From: Hyparrhenia diplandra
Lineage: Eukaryota; Streptophyta; Magnoliopsida; Poales; Poaceae
Direction of reading: 5' to 3'
Length of the DNA stretch: 64,000 bases
Assembly: GCA_015847255.1 (NCBI GenBank)
Contig: JADLZK010007829.1
Coordinates: 62,001 to 126,000 of the forward strand
Notes under the pieces: generated by a model
The model's database searches: none
The model's input: the letters and a program-made list of their open reading frames with translations, nothing else
Told to the model about the DNA's origin: nothing
In this document: positions 22,018 through 33,402 of the stretch, piece after piece
How positions within the stretch are numbered: position 1 is the stretch's first letter
How the letters are laid out: every line of letters starts with the position of its first letter
Program-made: the position numbers and the translations under genes

Positions 22018-25000
22018 TGCTCTGCTAGCAGCAAATAGCAGTGAAGTTGAGCGAGTGCAGGGCCACAGGAGGGCTGCTCCACTTCACGTACTTTGCCTCG
22101 GGCTTCAGCAAAGGGAAACAAAACAATGGATCAGACTGGATTCTTTTTCGTTCCTGTGAAATTGCCTTCTAGCTACAGTATTCCAGAGGAATGGGTTGTG
22201 GCAATTCCTCCATTCCAAACGCTCATTCCAGTTTCCTTTCCTCCGTTTTTGATTCCTCCAAAATTCCTATGCTATTCCTTCAATCCAAACATGCCCTTAA
22301 TGGTGGGAAGTATAGTTCTCGCCGTCGCTTCATGAAGCATGTCGAATGGGAGCATTTTGTCTCTGCAGGAGATTGATGAGCTATGTGATGAGTGGGAGCC
22401 AGAGCCGCTATGCCCTCCAATCAAGGAGGGGGCCAGAATCGATACTCCAATGTTGGAAAGGTTTGCACTATAGCTTGGTTTCAAATGGAGTCATACTATA
22501 CTGTTACTTTAAACCAGTAGTTGACCCATTGGTGTTGGAGACATACATCAGTCTAAAGTATTTTGCGCTTAAAAGTAAATTCACAAATAAATAGGGTACA
22601 TTGTGGTTGCTGTTGTATGACTAATCCTACATATCATTTCATATCTATGGATTAACTGGGTGGTCTCACTCTTGAAATTGTGGGTGTGTTATTGCAGTTC
22701 TTATACTAGTTTCACTTAACTCAATAGTGCCATGTGTGGGATCTATTGATCTGGAATATTGACTCGCTAATTTATATGACATTTATATGACATAGAGTAC
22801 CATTTCCCTTGCTACCCAAATTCCTGCATGGCTCCATGCTTCTTGGATTGTATTCTCTCTTCTCTGATATTAGTAGGATCATCAAAGCATCTAATGTTTG
22901 ATGCTGGATGTATATTGTTAATCTTATTTCTTAGGAGAGTTTAATGACATGACCATATAAGCTTGTACCTTTATGCAGTTGCCAATGTAATCTTGTTACT
23001 TAGGATGCATTCCGCTAATAAAACAGCAATTTCATCAATGATATGCTTTCCTAGTCTGTAGTTCCTACCAGTGTGCATACTATGATAGCATTTTATTATT
23101 TATATCTCTGTTACAGGGATAGCTATTGAACATCCCTTGTGATAGGAGTGCTCAATCTGAAGACACGCCTATACATGGCATATTTTTTTGTTGAATATCC
23201 CCTGAAATCCGTCTGATTTTATTTGTGTCTATCATTGAATTCACCAGAATTTTCTTCAGGCATTTCTGGTTTTTTGCGTTACAAATATGCCTGCATTATG
23301 GATTGCAAATGTTTATGGTGTGAAGTAGTTACGGTTGGATCATATATTAACTTCTGAGGATCAGAACTAACCCTTCCGTTCTGCTTTTTTATACAGTGCC
23401 GCTGGACCACACACGATTGTTGATGGTAAAGAAGTTGTGAACTTTGCATCAGCAAACTACCTCGGTTTAATTGGGCGAAAAGATTATTGTAAGAGACAAG
23501 TCTATTGCTTGACAATGTTTCAACAAATTTTTTTCGAGGAATATCTAAACAAAATGAATGGCTTTCAGGATTCCTGCATTGGTTCGCTGGAGAAATATGG
23601 TGTTGGGTCTTGTGGTCCACGTGGCTTTTATGGAACAATTGGTTCGTACTATCATCCTCAGACAATGACCTTGGTTGGAAGTATAGAGGAGGAACTTAAC
23701 TTTCCAATGTATTCTTGCAGATGTCCATCTTGACTGTGAGTCAAAAATAGCTAATTTCTTGGGGACTCCAGACTCCATTCTGTATTCATATGGGATTTCT
23801 ACAATATTCAGTGTGATACCTGCCTTCTGTAAGAAAGGAGACATCATAGTCGCGTAAGTTCACCTTATTAAAAAAATTATGTAATTCACAAGTATTTATG
23901 AAACTTTGACTTGTTTGTTGTATTGAATTCTGCATGCTTGGCCTTTTAGACATATGAATTTATCCAGCTCAGCTTTAGCAAAACATTGTCGCCTCTTTCT
24001 TGTCTCTATTGATATTCCTCTGTCAGTTAATTATACCTGGGTAGTTTTTTCCATTATTTTTTTTTCTTTCTCTTGACTGTTCCCTTGCTAAATTTGCACC
24101 AATATTTGATGTGATTGCAGTGATGAGGGTGTCCACTGGGCAGTGCAAAATGGTCTCCATCTATCAAGGAGCACTGTGGTGTACTTCAAGCACAATGATA
24201 TGGCTTCACTTGCAAGCACTTTGGAAAAACTTACTCGTGGAAATAAACGTGCTGAAAAGATTAGGACGCTACATTGTTGTAGAATCCATTTACCAGGTGC
24301 AGTGGCCTTTTTTGATTGTTTTGTGTCAATTTTTGCTGTCTTTTTCATATGTCCTGTACAACCTAGGCAATTCATGAAACCTCTCTTACAATCATCATGG
24401 TTTGTGAACACAGAATTCTGGCCAAATTGCCCCCTTGGATGAGATTGTGAAGTTGAAGGAGAAATATCGGTTCCGTGTTATTCTGGAGGAGAGCCATTCT
24501 TTTTGGGGTGCTTGGCAAGTCTGGGCGTGGCCTTGCTGAACATTATGGAGTTCCTGTGAGTGTTTTGCATTCAGCCTTTCTAAATGTTTCACCGTCATAC
24601 TGGAATGGTGTAAAAGGAAAAAAAAACGTTATATTGCACAGTTTTCTTGGCAGTCACCAATTGGTTCATAGAATATGGATCTAGTACTTACTGGATTTCT
24701 TAAGCACATTCTTCCCTTTTCTGAAACTCTCATGCTTGTGCAGGTTGAAAAAATTGATATCATCACTGCTGGAATGGGAAATGCATTAGCTACTGATGGT
24801 GGCTTTTGTACAGGCAGTGTCAGAGTTGTTGATCATCAGGTAGATGCAATACCAGATTGATGGAACATTGTTTTCTGATGTAGAAACTCTTGCAGTTTAG
24901 TGTTTCATTATCTGACCAAGGATATATAAAATTTTGCAGCGGCTAAGCAGCTCTGGGTATGTTTTCTCTGCATCTCTGCCACCTTATCTTGCCAGTGCTG

Positions 25001-25895
25001 CTGTTTCTGCCGTCAACTACCTGGAGGAGAATCCCTCAGTTCTTGCAAACCTAAGGAACAATATTGCTCTTTTGCATAAAGGTAAGCTGAATTAACTATT
25101 TCTTTGACCAGGTCATACTTATTTGTTCATTTTTCTGGGCTAATGTGGAAAAATATGGGCATAACACCGAGGCAACTACCTAACTGTAAACTTTTAAAGT
25201 ATACAGAAGTCACAGTGAATTACAGTACACCTTATTTTCCCTCTGAAGTTGTGAAACAAATACAAGCCATAACTACTGTGTAACCAACTGGTGATCACCA
25301 TCAAAACACTCTTTGTATTCTCTGCAGAACTATCAGATACTCCAGGGCTTGAAATTACCAGCCATGTTCTGTCACCTATCGTCTTCCTTAAGCTGAAGAA
25401 ATCAACAGGTTCTCCTACCGCTGATTTAGATCTTCTTGAAACTATTGCTGACAAGGTAGGTTCAAATCAACTCTAATAGAATTTCAAGCAGCAGTTTACA
25501 TGAATTTTAGCAAGCATCTGTTTACACATTCTTTCCCCAAAACAGGTCTTGAAGGAAGATTCAGTTTTCATTGTGACATCAAAGAAGTCAAATCTGGATA
25601 GGTGCAAGCTTCCTACTGGAATCCGCTTGTTTGTATCAGCTGGACATACTGAATCGGACATCTCCAGGCTTTCCTCATCCTTGAAGAGGGTTTCTGCATC
25701 AGTTCTTTCAGACTATTGATCCACATCGGATTCCCGCGAAGACGAAATCTATCCATTTTCTAAGCGCTCTGTACTCTAGGCCGTGTGTGTGTTTGGTAAA
25801 TGTACATAACCTGTACATTTCTACATGTTACGAATTCACTTTGTTGTTGCTCATATACCCATAGTACTTGCAAAATAAAATTTTGTATGTTGAAG
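20755..25895 (+). CDS. LCB1: Serine palmitoyltransferase subunit 1 (LCB1), 13 exons
   Basis: LCB1 is the non-catalytic partner of LCB2 in serine palmitoyltransferase, the ER-membrane enzyme that condenses serine with palmitoyl-CoA to start sphingolipid synthesis. The start is ATG 21278 (MDMALPVVNATAAVLARVSA) and the stop is 25717-25719. The leader exon ends at 20977. Coding exons are 21238-21389, 21480-21574, 22369-22460, 23397-23488, 23569-23641, 23721-23853, 24121-24296, 24414-24555, 24744-24839, 24940-25081, 25328-25455 and 25546-25719, all with GT-AG borders. Near residues 38-55 is an N-terminal membrane helix (LVVEGLLIAVIVFQL). The aminotransferase-fold motifs GVGSCGPRGFYG, DEGVHWAVQNG and ITAGMGNALATDGGF follow. 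As in the family, the PLP lysine is absent. Expected length is about 480 residues. Three small indels break the frame: -2 nt near 23475, +1 A near 24266 and +1 T in the T run at 24500-24504. All splice phases agree once these are allowed for, so assembly error is likelier than a dead gene. Confidence 0.93.
21625..22296. mobile_element. Tourist/PIF-Harbinger-type MITE in an LCB1 intron
   Basis: The termini are GGGCCTGTTTGGAACGCAGG and, inverted, CCTTCAATCCAAACATGCCC. They are flanked by the 3-bp target duplication TTA at 21622-21624 and 22297-22299. Subterminal (A)GGAAT-type motifs face each other at both ends. The 672-bp element lies in the intron between exons 21480-21574 and 22369-22460, and its right end is only ~72 bp from the acceptor. 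No transposase is present. Confidence 0.8.
21984..22014. repeat. 31-nt poly(A) tract
   Basis: An uninterrupted run of A lies inside the Tourist element. It is flanked on the left by GTGCTCCGCTCG and on the right by GTGCTCTGCTAG, which look like an imperfect duplication. Confidence 0.9.
25874..25879 (+). terminator. Polyadenylation signal of LCB1
   Basis: AATAAA lies about 155 nt after the stop codon in a U-rich 3' untranslated region. Confidence 0.55.
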
Positions 25896-26100
25896 AATAG
25901 TGCGTCTGTGCTGTACATCTTGCTGATTTACATGCAGTGATGATTTCCCCTGTGACCTCACCCATAAAATATGGCCGTTTTGGTCTTGCTTATCTGAATC
26001 CACATACGAAGCTATTCTTTTGAATCGGAAGATGAATTTCAAACAATTGCAGCATCCACCTCAGTGTCTCATTGACCAAGATGACAAGCCTGTTCATGCA

Positions 26101-26253
26101 CGTTATTTCTGTGACATCGGAGGAGCGGAATCTGGATATGTGGAAACTTTCCGTTGGAATCCGCCCATTTATACGAGCTGGCCTCGCTTTCCGAATCCTT
26201 GAGGGTTTCTGCGTCGGTTCTTTCAGATTACTTTTGATCCACGCTGGATTCCA
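26101..26253 (+). pseudogene. Decayed duplicate of the last LCB1 exon
   Basis: The segment aligns along its length with exon 13 of LCB1 (25546-25719). Shared blocks include TGTGACATC, AATCTGGATA, GGAATCCGC, CTTTCCGAATCCTTGA against CTTTCCTCATCCTTGA, and GGGTTTCTGC, TCGGTTCTTTCAGA, then TTGATCCAC and GGATTCC past the stop. Substitutions and indels abolish the frame. It lies about 380 bp beyond the real stop. Smaller repeated blocks nearby (25991-26013 with 26589-26610; 26068-26086 with 26646-26663) suggest more than one round of local duplication. Confidence 0.7.
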
Positions 26254-28779
26254 ATGGATGACAAAAGCGACGACTTCTCCTGTTTGTCTTCATTCTGTGT
26301 GCTGTGTGCTAGAAGGCCCGTTTACCCCCGTTCGGAAACCATTTATTGGCAGCCGCAGCCGCTGCTTCTTATTTGGACACGTGACATAAGCTACTGTTTA
26401 AACAGAGAAAACGCTGCTGCAGCCACTAGCAAAACCACCAGCCGGGCTTAGGTGGATTCACCTTGTAGCTCGTAGCCTCGTACCAATTTTGGAGAACAGT
26501 GATGTTTGAGAATATAGTAGTGTGCTTGTGTCTCGTACCAATATTAAAGAACAGAGAAAAAAAATGTTGGACAACTGAGATCTTGGAGTATCTGAATCCA
26601 CATACGAGCTGTATGTTCCTTTTTATTGGAAGCCCATTATTTATGCTCATTGGCCAAGATGACTTCAAGTGTCAGAACAACTTACGCCCTGTTCGTTTGT
26701 TTGGTCTTTGATTTGTTCGGAGAAAGTTCTCTACCTTGGCGATCTTTGTGAGAGAAAATCTTGTTGAATAGTTGGTGATAAGCATTTGGTAGTCAAAAAC
26801 GAATAAGACTTGAAAACAGAGAACCCGTACATGCGCTTATTAAATGGCATCCTATCCTGCAAGCACTTAGCCACTTAGGCACGTCTGTAAAACGTTTTTG
26901 TGCATGGAGTTTGGAATGATCATCATTTACATAGTTAAAGGTAAATGTTGAGAATGAATCATAGCTCATGCCTTCACCAAAGTAGATGTTTAGAATGAAC
27001 CATAGCTCACGAGTCATGACTTCACCACAAGAATTAAAGTAGAGACTTTTCAATTCATCCAAGTGCGCTGACCAAACACATGCGCACTGCGCCTGTGGCC
27101 TACTCGGCAGGCTACGACGCTGCACATGGGGAAAATGGATCTCGCATATCCAGTTCGGGAGCCGATTGAAGTCATTACGTTGGTATAACAAAATGAATTT
27201 ACTTAAGATGTCTTTTTACGTTGGCATAACAAAATGGATCGCTTAAGAAGTCTCTTAAATCGTGCTCTTATATAGATTTGAGGTAGGATGTAAAAAAATG
27301 GTTATCATTCTACAGTGACCTTACGTGAGAGCATGTTTTAGAGAATATCAACCTCGGAGGCGGTTTTATCAAATGATTTATCAAAAAGTGTTCGGCTCCA
27401 CCAATAGAACCAAAGCCCCCAAAACGGTTTAGGCCCCATTTGACACAACTCCACTTATGCATAGCTCTATCGATGCAGCTTGAGCCGTCTTAGTAAATTA
27501 TTTGCCAAAACATCTCCAAATTTAAAATTCTTTAAAATATGATTTCATAGAACGCCACGTAGGATAACGTGAAGCCGAGAGAAGCCATAGTTTTCCATAA
27601 CTGTGCATGTTTTTAAGGGACTTTATCGGTGAAGCCGTTTATTTTAACATGTTTTGTAGAAAACGGTTCCAAATGGCTCTGAACCGCTGCATTTTTTCCC
27701 AGGCTCAGGGCTCCGGCGAACTGGCGGTCGGGCAGCACGTGGTGTCCCCCTCGGCCCCGATTCGGACAACGACGCTGCATTTGTTCGTGTTCCACTTCCA
27801 CATGCGGAAGTGACCTGGACAAACATTGTACGCCTTAGAAATTTCTCCTCCACGCCAGGCCGGCAGCCGCTGCGTCAACCGTCCTCCGTGCACGGCGCAC
27901 GAGTTTGGCTGGGGCCGGCGGGGGTCGTCGTCCTCGCCCGTGCCGCATACACCGCTGCCACTCCTGCCAGCCGGTAAATAAAGCGCGCCCAACCCAAACC
28001 GCCGGAACCGGGTCTCGATCGCAGCCACTCATTCCCCGGTGTGGACTGTGGAGTCGAGGAGGCGCAGATAATAATTAGATAAACGCCCGTCGTTTCCGAT
28101 AAAAGCATCCGGCCACATGCCAGAAATGGGGCGGCCGGGACGGTGCTTCTGCGGTCGGAGCCGTGTAGACGGGCGGTGAGTGGCGCCTCCACTCCGTCCA
28201 TAGGCGCACGCGCATGCATGGATGGCCGGCGGCGGTGACATCTCGCCATCTGGGCGGCTCTTTTTCCATCAGCGCGCGGGCAGAGTAGGTGATGATCGGG
28301 GCTCGTCGTGCAAGTACAAGTGCTCACGAGCTGTCGCTCGCATTATTGGCTTTCGAGACTTGATTATCTCCAGCTGTGGCCGGAGAAAATATAAAGGTAC
28401 CCTGGTCAGCACTCAGCAGCTACCCGGAGTCCCGGACCATACGCTCACACCGTCACACGGTACACTCGAGTCAGCTGGCTTCGGAATCACTCGCTCTCAG
28501 TGCTTTGGAATCATTCTATGGAATTCTAAAAACAACTTTTTCCCGCGGAAAGTGGAGACGAATGAGCACATTTCGAAGACTGGTCTGATTAACAGATTTT
28601 GAGATTGACAAACACATCGCTTATCGCTAAAAGATAACATTTATAATCCTAAGATAAATATGATATCCACGTCAAGTTGAAAGCTTAAATACACGTCGTT
28701 TATCTTAAAAAATGTTACCATTGTGAAATAGTTCTAATAAACATATAAATATCCACATCAAGTTGAAAACTTCAAGGGA
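26254..28779. other. Intergenic and MITE-rich, no gene supported
   Basis: 26685-26720 (CGCCCTGTTCGTTTG) looks like one end of an hAT-type MITE. 27170-27250 has a short tandem duplication around ACGTTGGTATAACAAAATG. 27310-27660 resembles a decayed MITE. 27690-28480 is GC-rich with a TATA-like AAAATATAAAGG near 28385-28396 followed by a leader-like CAGCACTCAGCAGC, but no reading frame follows, so it may be a truncated promoter. Confidence 0.35.
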
Positions 28780-29316
28780 AAAGTCTACACAATTCACTAA
28801 CTTTATTCTTGTGTCAAATTCACCCGGGACTATGAAACCAGGTATTCAACACCCTAAACTTCTCTAAACCGGGTATTTAACCCCTCCTAGTGATTTGGCT
28901 CCTGGTTTTGCCAACCTCGCAATCCAAACTAGCCCACATTGACATGTTGGTGCTTGGACCCACGTGTCAAAGAGAGGGGCGTGATGCAGGCGACCCACCA
29001 CTCTACGGACGCCGTATGGCGTTCACGATGTTGCAAAACACTTGGGTTGTCCACCACGCACGGCCCCAACTGCCACCACCCCTTCCTCCTGCTTGGCGTG
29101 TTCCTAAGGTCAAACATGGATAGCTTGGAGGCAAAAACACTATAGGCCTTGTTTTGATGTATTCGGTTTGGTATCCATCCAAACACCAACCGAATACATC
29201 AAACAAGCCCATAGGAGGTAAAATCGTTTGTAAAATTTAAGTATGTCTCGTTACTTGGTTTCATAGTTCAGAGGTGTAATCGACATAGAGTAAAAATCAG
29301 GGCTCTTGTAGACTTT
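28780..29316. mobile_element. Small TIR element (unclassified DNA transposon)
   Basis: AAAGTCTACA at 28780-28789 faces TGTAGACTTT at 29307-29316. Inside, a GGGACTATGAAACCAGGTAT block at 28824 faces its inverted relative (TTGGTTTCATAGTTCAGAGG) at 29257. The last ~25 bp with TCTTGTAGACTT recur at 29325-29349. A target duplication was not recognised, and no transposase is present. Confidence 0.5.
29145..29210. repeat. 66-bp foldback hairpin
   Basis: GGCCTTGTTTTGATGTATTC with GGTTTGG faces its near-exact inverse (CCAACCGAATACATCAAACA, then AGCCC). The arms are about 28 nt and the loop about 10 nt. The GGCCTTGTTT start is shared with the MITE family at 19933. It lies inside the TIR element 28780-29316. 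Confidence 0.8.
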
Positions 29317-29349
29317 GTTTTTTTGAAAATCAGGGCTCTTGTAGACTTA

Positions 29350-30598
29350 TTTTGAAACTTAAATTTAGATGGATGCTTGAACGTATCGTATGGAAACCAA
29401 CCGTGTGGAAGCTATGAAAACTCCGATATAGATCATTTGGATCAAGATCCGATGACCCTCGGTGGAGGTGGGTTATTTTAAGACTTAAACCCTCCTCTCA
29501 TCCCACCCTAATCTGTTCTTTTACAAATTACTCCTTCCTAGCTGCCGTTCCGTCCGGTTCTGTCCACCGCGCCGGCGCCGGTGAGGTGCACCCTACAGGT
29601 GGTGATCCAGAGGCACGGCATCGTCGGCCAGCGTCCGGCCAGGCTGCGGACATTTCTACGCGATAGTGTTAAGTGTTTCGTGCAGCCTTAGCCCCACGGG
29701 CTCCAGTTCCTTTCAAACCTAGCAGCACTGCGGTTGGTTGTTGCTCCTGGCAATGATAGATCTGAATCATTTTTTTTTTTTTCTCTCAAAAGATAAGAAA
29801 ACAAATCAGACAGCCAACCCCGACAGCCAATCTACTATCCAAATAAAAATGCGGGAACTGTCTGATCCGTAGATATACTGTCACCTGAATCTTGATTACT
29901 AATCAGGTCTGCTTTTCGCTAGCTTAATGGGTATAGGTAGGTTGGCAGTGGCGAGCGGCGACCATAAGCGATGGACAAATTTTTCCAAGTTTGTAAGTGC
30001 TTTCTTTCCTACGTACGTACATCCGTGCATGTTAGCATGACTTTATGTTACGGTGCAACCCCCATTTCCTGCACGGAACGAAAATTGTTGGCCTGCGATC
30101 GGCAAAGGACAGGTCGGAGAGCTCCTCAAAGCGGCATATATCAGCGCAAACCATGGTCCCGGTGTGCTGTACCACACGGCCTGCGTGGCCGGACCACGGC
30201 CACTCTCGCGCCACAGACAGCGCGACGCTACACGCGCTCGGTGTTCGTTGGCGCGCCGCGGTCCCGTTTCCGCCTCTTCCGACCCAGGGCCAGGGCGAAC
30301 GGCGGTCCAGCCGATCCCGCCGTCCGCTCGTCCCGTCGCATCCGCGCGTCTGAACCCAACCAGGACGTTCCGCGCCCCACGCCGCGCTGCCATCCGATTC
30401 GGCGATCCACCGGGACAGTTGAACGCTCGGCGTTCACCGCCCCGTGCGGCGGGTTAGAGTGTGGACGGCGCGCCGCACACGCTCGGGCTCACCCGTCGAT
30501 GGGATCGCGCCACCCAACCGGGCCCCGTGCGTGAGCGGCCGTCGCTCTCAGAGCAAGGACACTCAGCAGGCCGCAGCGAGCCTGGCCCCCGCTCTCGG
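29350..30598. promoter_or_regulatory. Upstream region of the carboxylesterase gene
   Basis: 29350-29990 is mixed intergenic DNA with a poly-T tract near 29770. 30060-30600 is strongly GC-rich with long open frames on both strands that resemble no protein. It leads into a clear TATA box at 30599. Confidence 0.4.
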
Positions 30599-30605
30599 TA
30601 TATAA
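30599..30605 (+). promoter_or_regulatory. TATA box of the carboxylesterase-like gene
   Basis: TATATAA in CTCGGTATATAAGCGCC lies about 140 bp before the ATG, in an otherwise GC-rich promoter. Confidence 0.65.
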
Positions 30606-30744
30606 GCGCCACGCTCTTGCTCACTTCTGCAGTCCAGCCGCTACCAGTTCCTGTGCGAGTCCACGCGCGCTGCACCTGCACGCACTTGTCTGTTGTCTCG
30701 CCACCGAGGTAGAGCGCGATCTGCTGCGTAGCGCGGTGGGCGCA

Positions 30745-31751
30745 ATGGACCCGTACAAGTACCTCAAGATCCGCTTCAACCCGGACGGCTCGCTGTGCCG
30801 CTACGGGGAGGCGCCGCTCCTCCCCGCGGCGCCGGCCGGGAAGCCCGTGTCCGTCGAGGACGAGCGGGGGGCGCGCCGCATTGCGGTCCACTCCAACGAC
30901 GTCCCGCTCAACGACGCCACCGGCACGGGCCTCCTCCCTCTTCGTGCCGTCCGGGTCCGGCGGCGGCCACGACCACGACCGTCATCTGCCGCTGATCGTC
31001 TACTTCCACGGCGGCGGGTACGTGCTCTTCCGCGCGGCCTCCGAGCCGTTCCACAACACCTGCACGGCGCTCGCCGCCGCGGGACCCGCGGTCGTCGCGT
31101 CCGTGGACTACCGCCTGGCCCCGAGCACCGCCTCCCGCGGCGTTCGAGGACGCCGCCGACGCCGTCCTGTGGGCGCGCCCGCACGCCGCCGCCGGCAGGC
31201 CCGTGTTCGTGATGGGCAGCCACAACGGGGCCAGCATCGCGTTCCGCGCCGCGCTGGCGGCGGCGGACGCCGGCGTGGAGCTGCGCGGGGTGATCCTGAA
31301 CCAGCCGCACCTCGGCGGCGCCGAGCGGTCGCCCGCGGAGGCGGCCTCCGTCGACGACCGCGTGCTGCCGCTGCCGGCCAACGACCTGCTCTGGGAGCTC
31401 GCGCTGCCCGTGGGCGCGGACCGGGACCACGAGTACTGCAACCCGGAGTCCATGCTCGCCCGTGTGGGCGCCGCGCGGCTGCGGAGGCTCCCGCCCTGCC
31501 TGGTGCTCGGCCGGCGCAAGGACCCGCCGCGGGACCGGACAAGGACGCTGGTCAACGCTCTGCGCAAGGCCGGGGTGGCCGTGGAGGCGAGGCTCGACGG
31601 CGCCGGGTACCACGCGATGGAGCTGTTCAAGGCCAACTGCGCCGCGGAGTTCACCGCGCAGGTGGCCGACTTCGTTCGCCGCCACTCCTCTGCCGGCACC
31701 GGCACCGGCACCGGCACCGGCGACGTGGTTGGTGCTATGAGCAAGCTGTGA
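30745..31751 (+). CDS. Carboxylesterase (CXE / HSR203J-like) family, nucleophile apparently lost
   Basis: This is an alpha/beta-hydrolase of the plant CXE family, which also includes tuliposide-converting enzymes and the GID1 gibberellin receptor. The gene has one exon and starts at ATG 30745 with MDPYKYLKIRFNPDGSLCRY, typical of the family. The oxyanion-hole motif HGGGYV is present near residue 88. The nucleophile elbow reads MGSHNGASIAFRAAL where the family has G-x-S-x-G, so His stands in the Ser position (codon CAC). A likely acid (LGRRKDPPRD) and the catalytic His (GAGYHAMELF) are present. The C-terminus carries a GGCACC microsatellite coding Gly-Thr. Three 1-nt indels break the frame: an extra base near 30932 and missing bases near 31122 and 31136. 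Corrected, the protein is 335 residues, normal for the family. The indels look like consensus error; the Ser-to-His change does not, because it is an in-frame codon. Confidence 0.85.
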
Positions 31752-31996
31752 CACACGGTCAAACCGATCGGGCCGCAGTGGGGTTTGCTGGACGCCACCT
31801 TGGTGCAAGTTGAACCGATTTTTAAGGGCCACTTCTCAATCATATCATATCATGATCGTCATGCTACAATGCCGAGCGGCGACCGGCGGGCTCCCAACGT
31901 CAACTCCAACCGAGCTCGTTCATTTTCCGGATAGCTACACAAGTTGGCCGCCCTTTTCTTTTGTGTCATTTTATTTACCCGCAGGTCGATTTCGGC
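31752..31996. other. 3' flank of the carboxylesterase gene
   Basis: Probable 3' untranslated region. It ends in a splice-acceptor-like TTTATTTACCCGCAG (31973-31987) just before the repeated block that starts at 31997. Confidence 0.35.
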
Positions 31997-32246
31997 GTCA
32001 ATTGTGCGTGGTTGGTGGCCACCCCGTCACCCCCAAGATGAATGAAGAGGCACCCACATCTGTTACTAGTTACCACCCCTAGGTTTTGTATAGTTGATAG
32101 AGATTGCTTCCAACCTCTGAATAACTGAAGCACTTTATATAATAAATATGCCTGCGTGCTGGAGAACTTGCCATGCTTCATACCTTTGCGCACACACACA
32201 GAGAGTTACACTCGGTTCTGATGAAGAGAGAGTGTGTGAGTGAGGG
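31997..32246 (+). repeat. Copy 1 of a ~250-bp direct repeat (3'-UTR-like)
   Basis: This matches 35748-35992 over its whole length, starting GTCAATTGTGCGTGGTTGGT and ending in AGAGAGTGTGTG. Both copies contain an AATAAA-like polyadenylation signal (TATATAATAAATATGCC here). In copy 2 the block follows the stop codon of a small reading frame, so it is probably a 3' untranslated region. Copy 1 has no matching coding part. Confidence 0.7.
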
Positions 32247-33393
32247 GTTTGGATACCAGACTTGCTTGGCTTCCTTCCCATACAGTTGAATTGGTTGTAC
32301 AACTTGCGCTACACCATGAAACTATGAATGCAGGGGTTGAGCACTGTGACCAGTTTGTCATTAGACATAACCTAATTAAGTTTATGTACTAGTACTAGGT
32401 CCAACCAAAACCATTGACGAAGTTTCGTCGAAAAATATAATTAGGAAGACATCAGATCGCGGAATGACGCATCAACCATAATCATAAATAATCGCCAAAT
32501 TAAGTAGCAACAGTGCATTATTAGGTCGATGACAGTAACAGCACCACACCACCGATCAAAGTCGCTAAACAAAGGAGCAAATGCTGCACCTCCACCTGCA
32601 GTCAGCCGTCGCATTGTTAATTTGGCAGCGGTGGCAGTGTAGGCGCCGGGGTCCTCTCTTATGTTTCCCTCTGGTCGGGATCTTTACAGCTAAAAGCGGA
32701 TCGGTGCCGGCGGGCAGCGGACGCGAAAGGGGGGCATGCCATGCCATGCTCGAGCAGGTCTTGTTGTTCACATCACGGGAAGAGGAGCACACGAGATCCC
32801 CGGCGCAGCATGGTGGTGAAGCACTCGCCATCGCCATAATTCCGTGTCGGCGGCGTGGAGCACGCTCCACAGTCTCGGGTGTCCTCTGCTGCTGCTGCTG
32901 CTGCGCGGCGTGGCTGCTCGTGCGTGGTTCGTTGGAGCGAGGCACGTGCGCGCACCTTGTCAACCTCATTTCGGTAGGGTGGTGTCCTCTGCTGCTGCGC
33001 GCGGCGTGGCTGCTCGTGATTGGTTGGAAGTTGGAACGAGGGACGCTCACATTGTCCACCACGTTTTGGTACGTACTCCCTCATGTCATTTTCGCTTTCT
33101 GACGGTCAATATTTTTTCAAAGCTAGGTAATTATATATTAAAATATATAAATACTTATCTTAAGTAATTAGTATCATCGAAAAGATCTTTTAAGTCTAGT
33201 TTTTTAACAAATTTATTTGAAGATATAAATGTTGCACGTATTTTTCTACAAATTTAGTCAAAGTTTAGAAAATTTGGCCGTACGCACGTATAGCGACATC
33301 TAAAAATCGGTAATTGTTAGACACGGGCGTTCGGACGGTCCGGACAGCCCACTTACCGCGATGTACCTCCGGACGGCCAGCCCACTTACACAC
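32247..33393. other. Intergenic with a local tandem duplication
   Basis: A ~110-bp block (GGTGTCCTCTGCTGCTGC, then GCGGCGTGGCTGCTCGTG) at about 32877-32985 is repeated in shorter form at 32986-33062. A CTG microsatellite lies at 32886-32905. Long open frames on both strands here are composition artefacts. Confidence 0.5.
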
Positions 33394-33402
33394 CACGGAA
33401 AA

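Noticed and set aside
21902..22159. Small open frame with a poly-lysine run
   Set aside because: It is only the translation of the 31-A tract inside the Tourist element.
30801..31843. Long minus-strand open frames over the carboxylesterase gene
   Set aside because: They are antisense shadows produced by very high GC content; the plus-strand frame has clear family motifs and a TATA box.
32565..33102. Open frames on both strands near 32.6-33.1 kb
   Set aside because: They follow a tandem duplication and a CTG microsatellite and resemble no protein.
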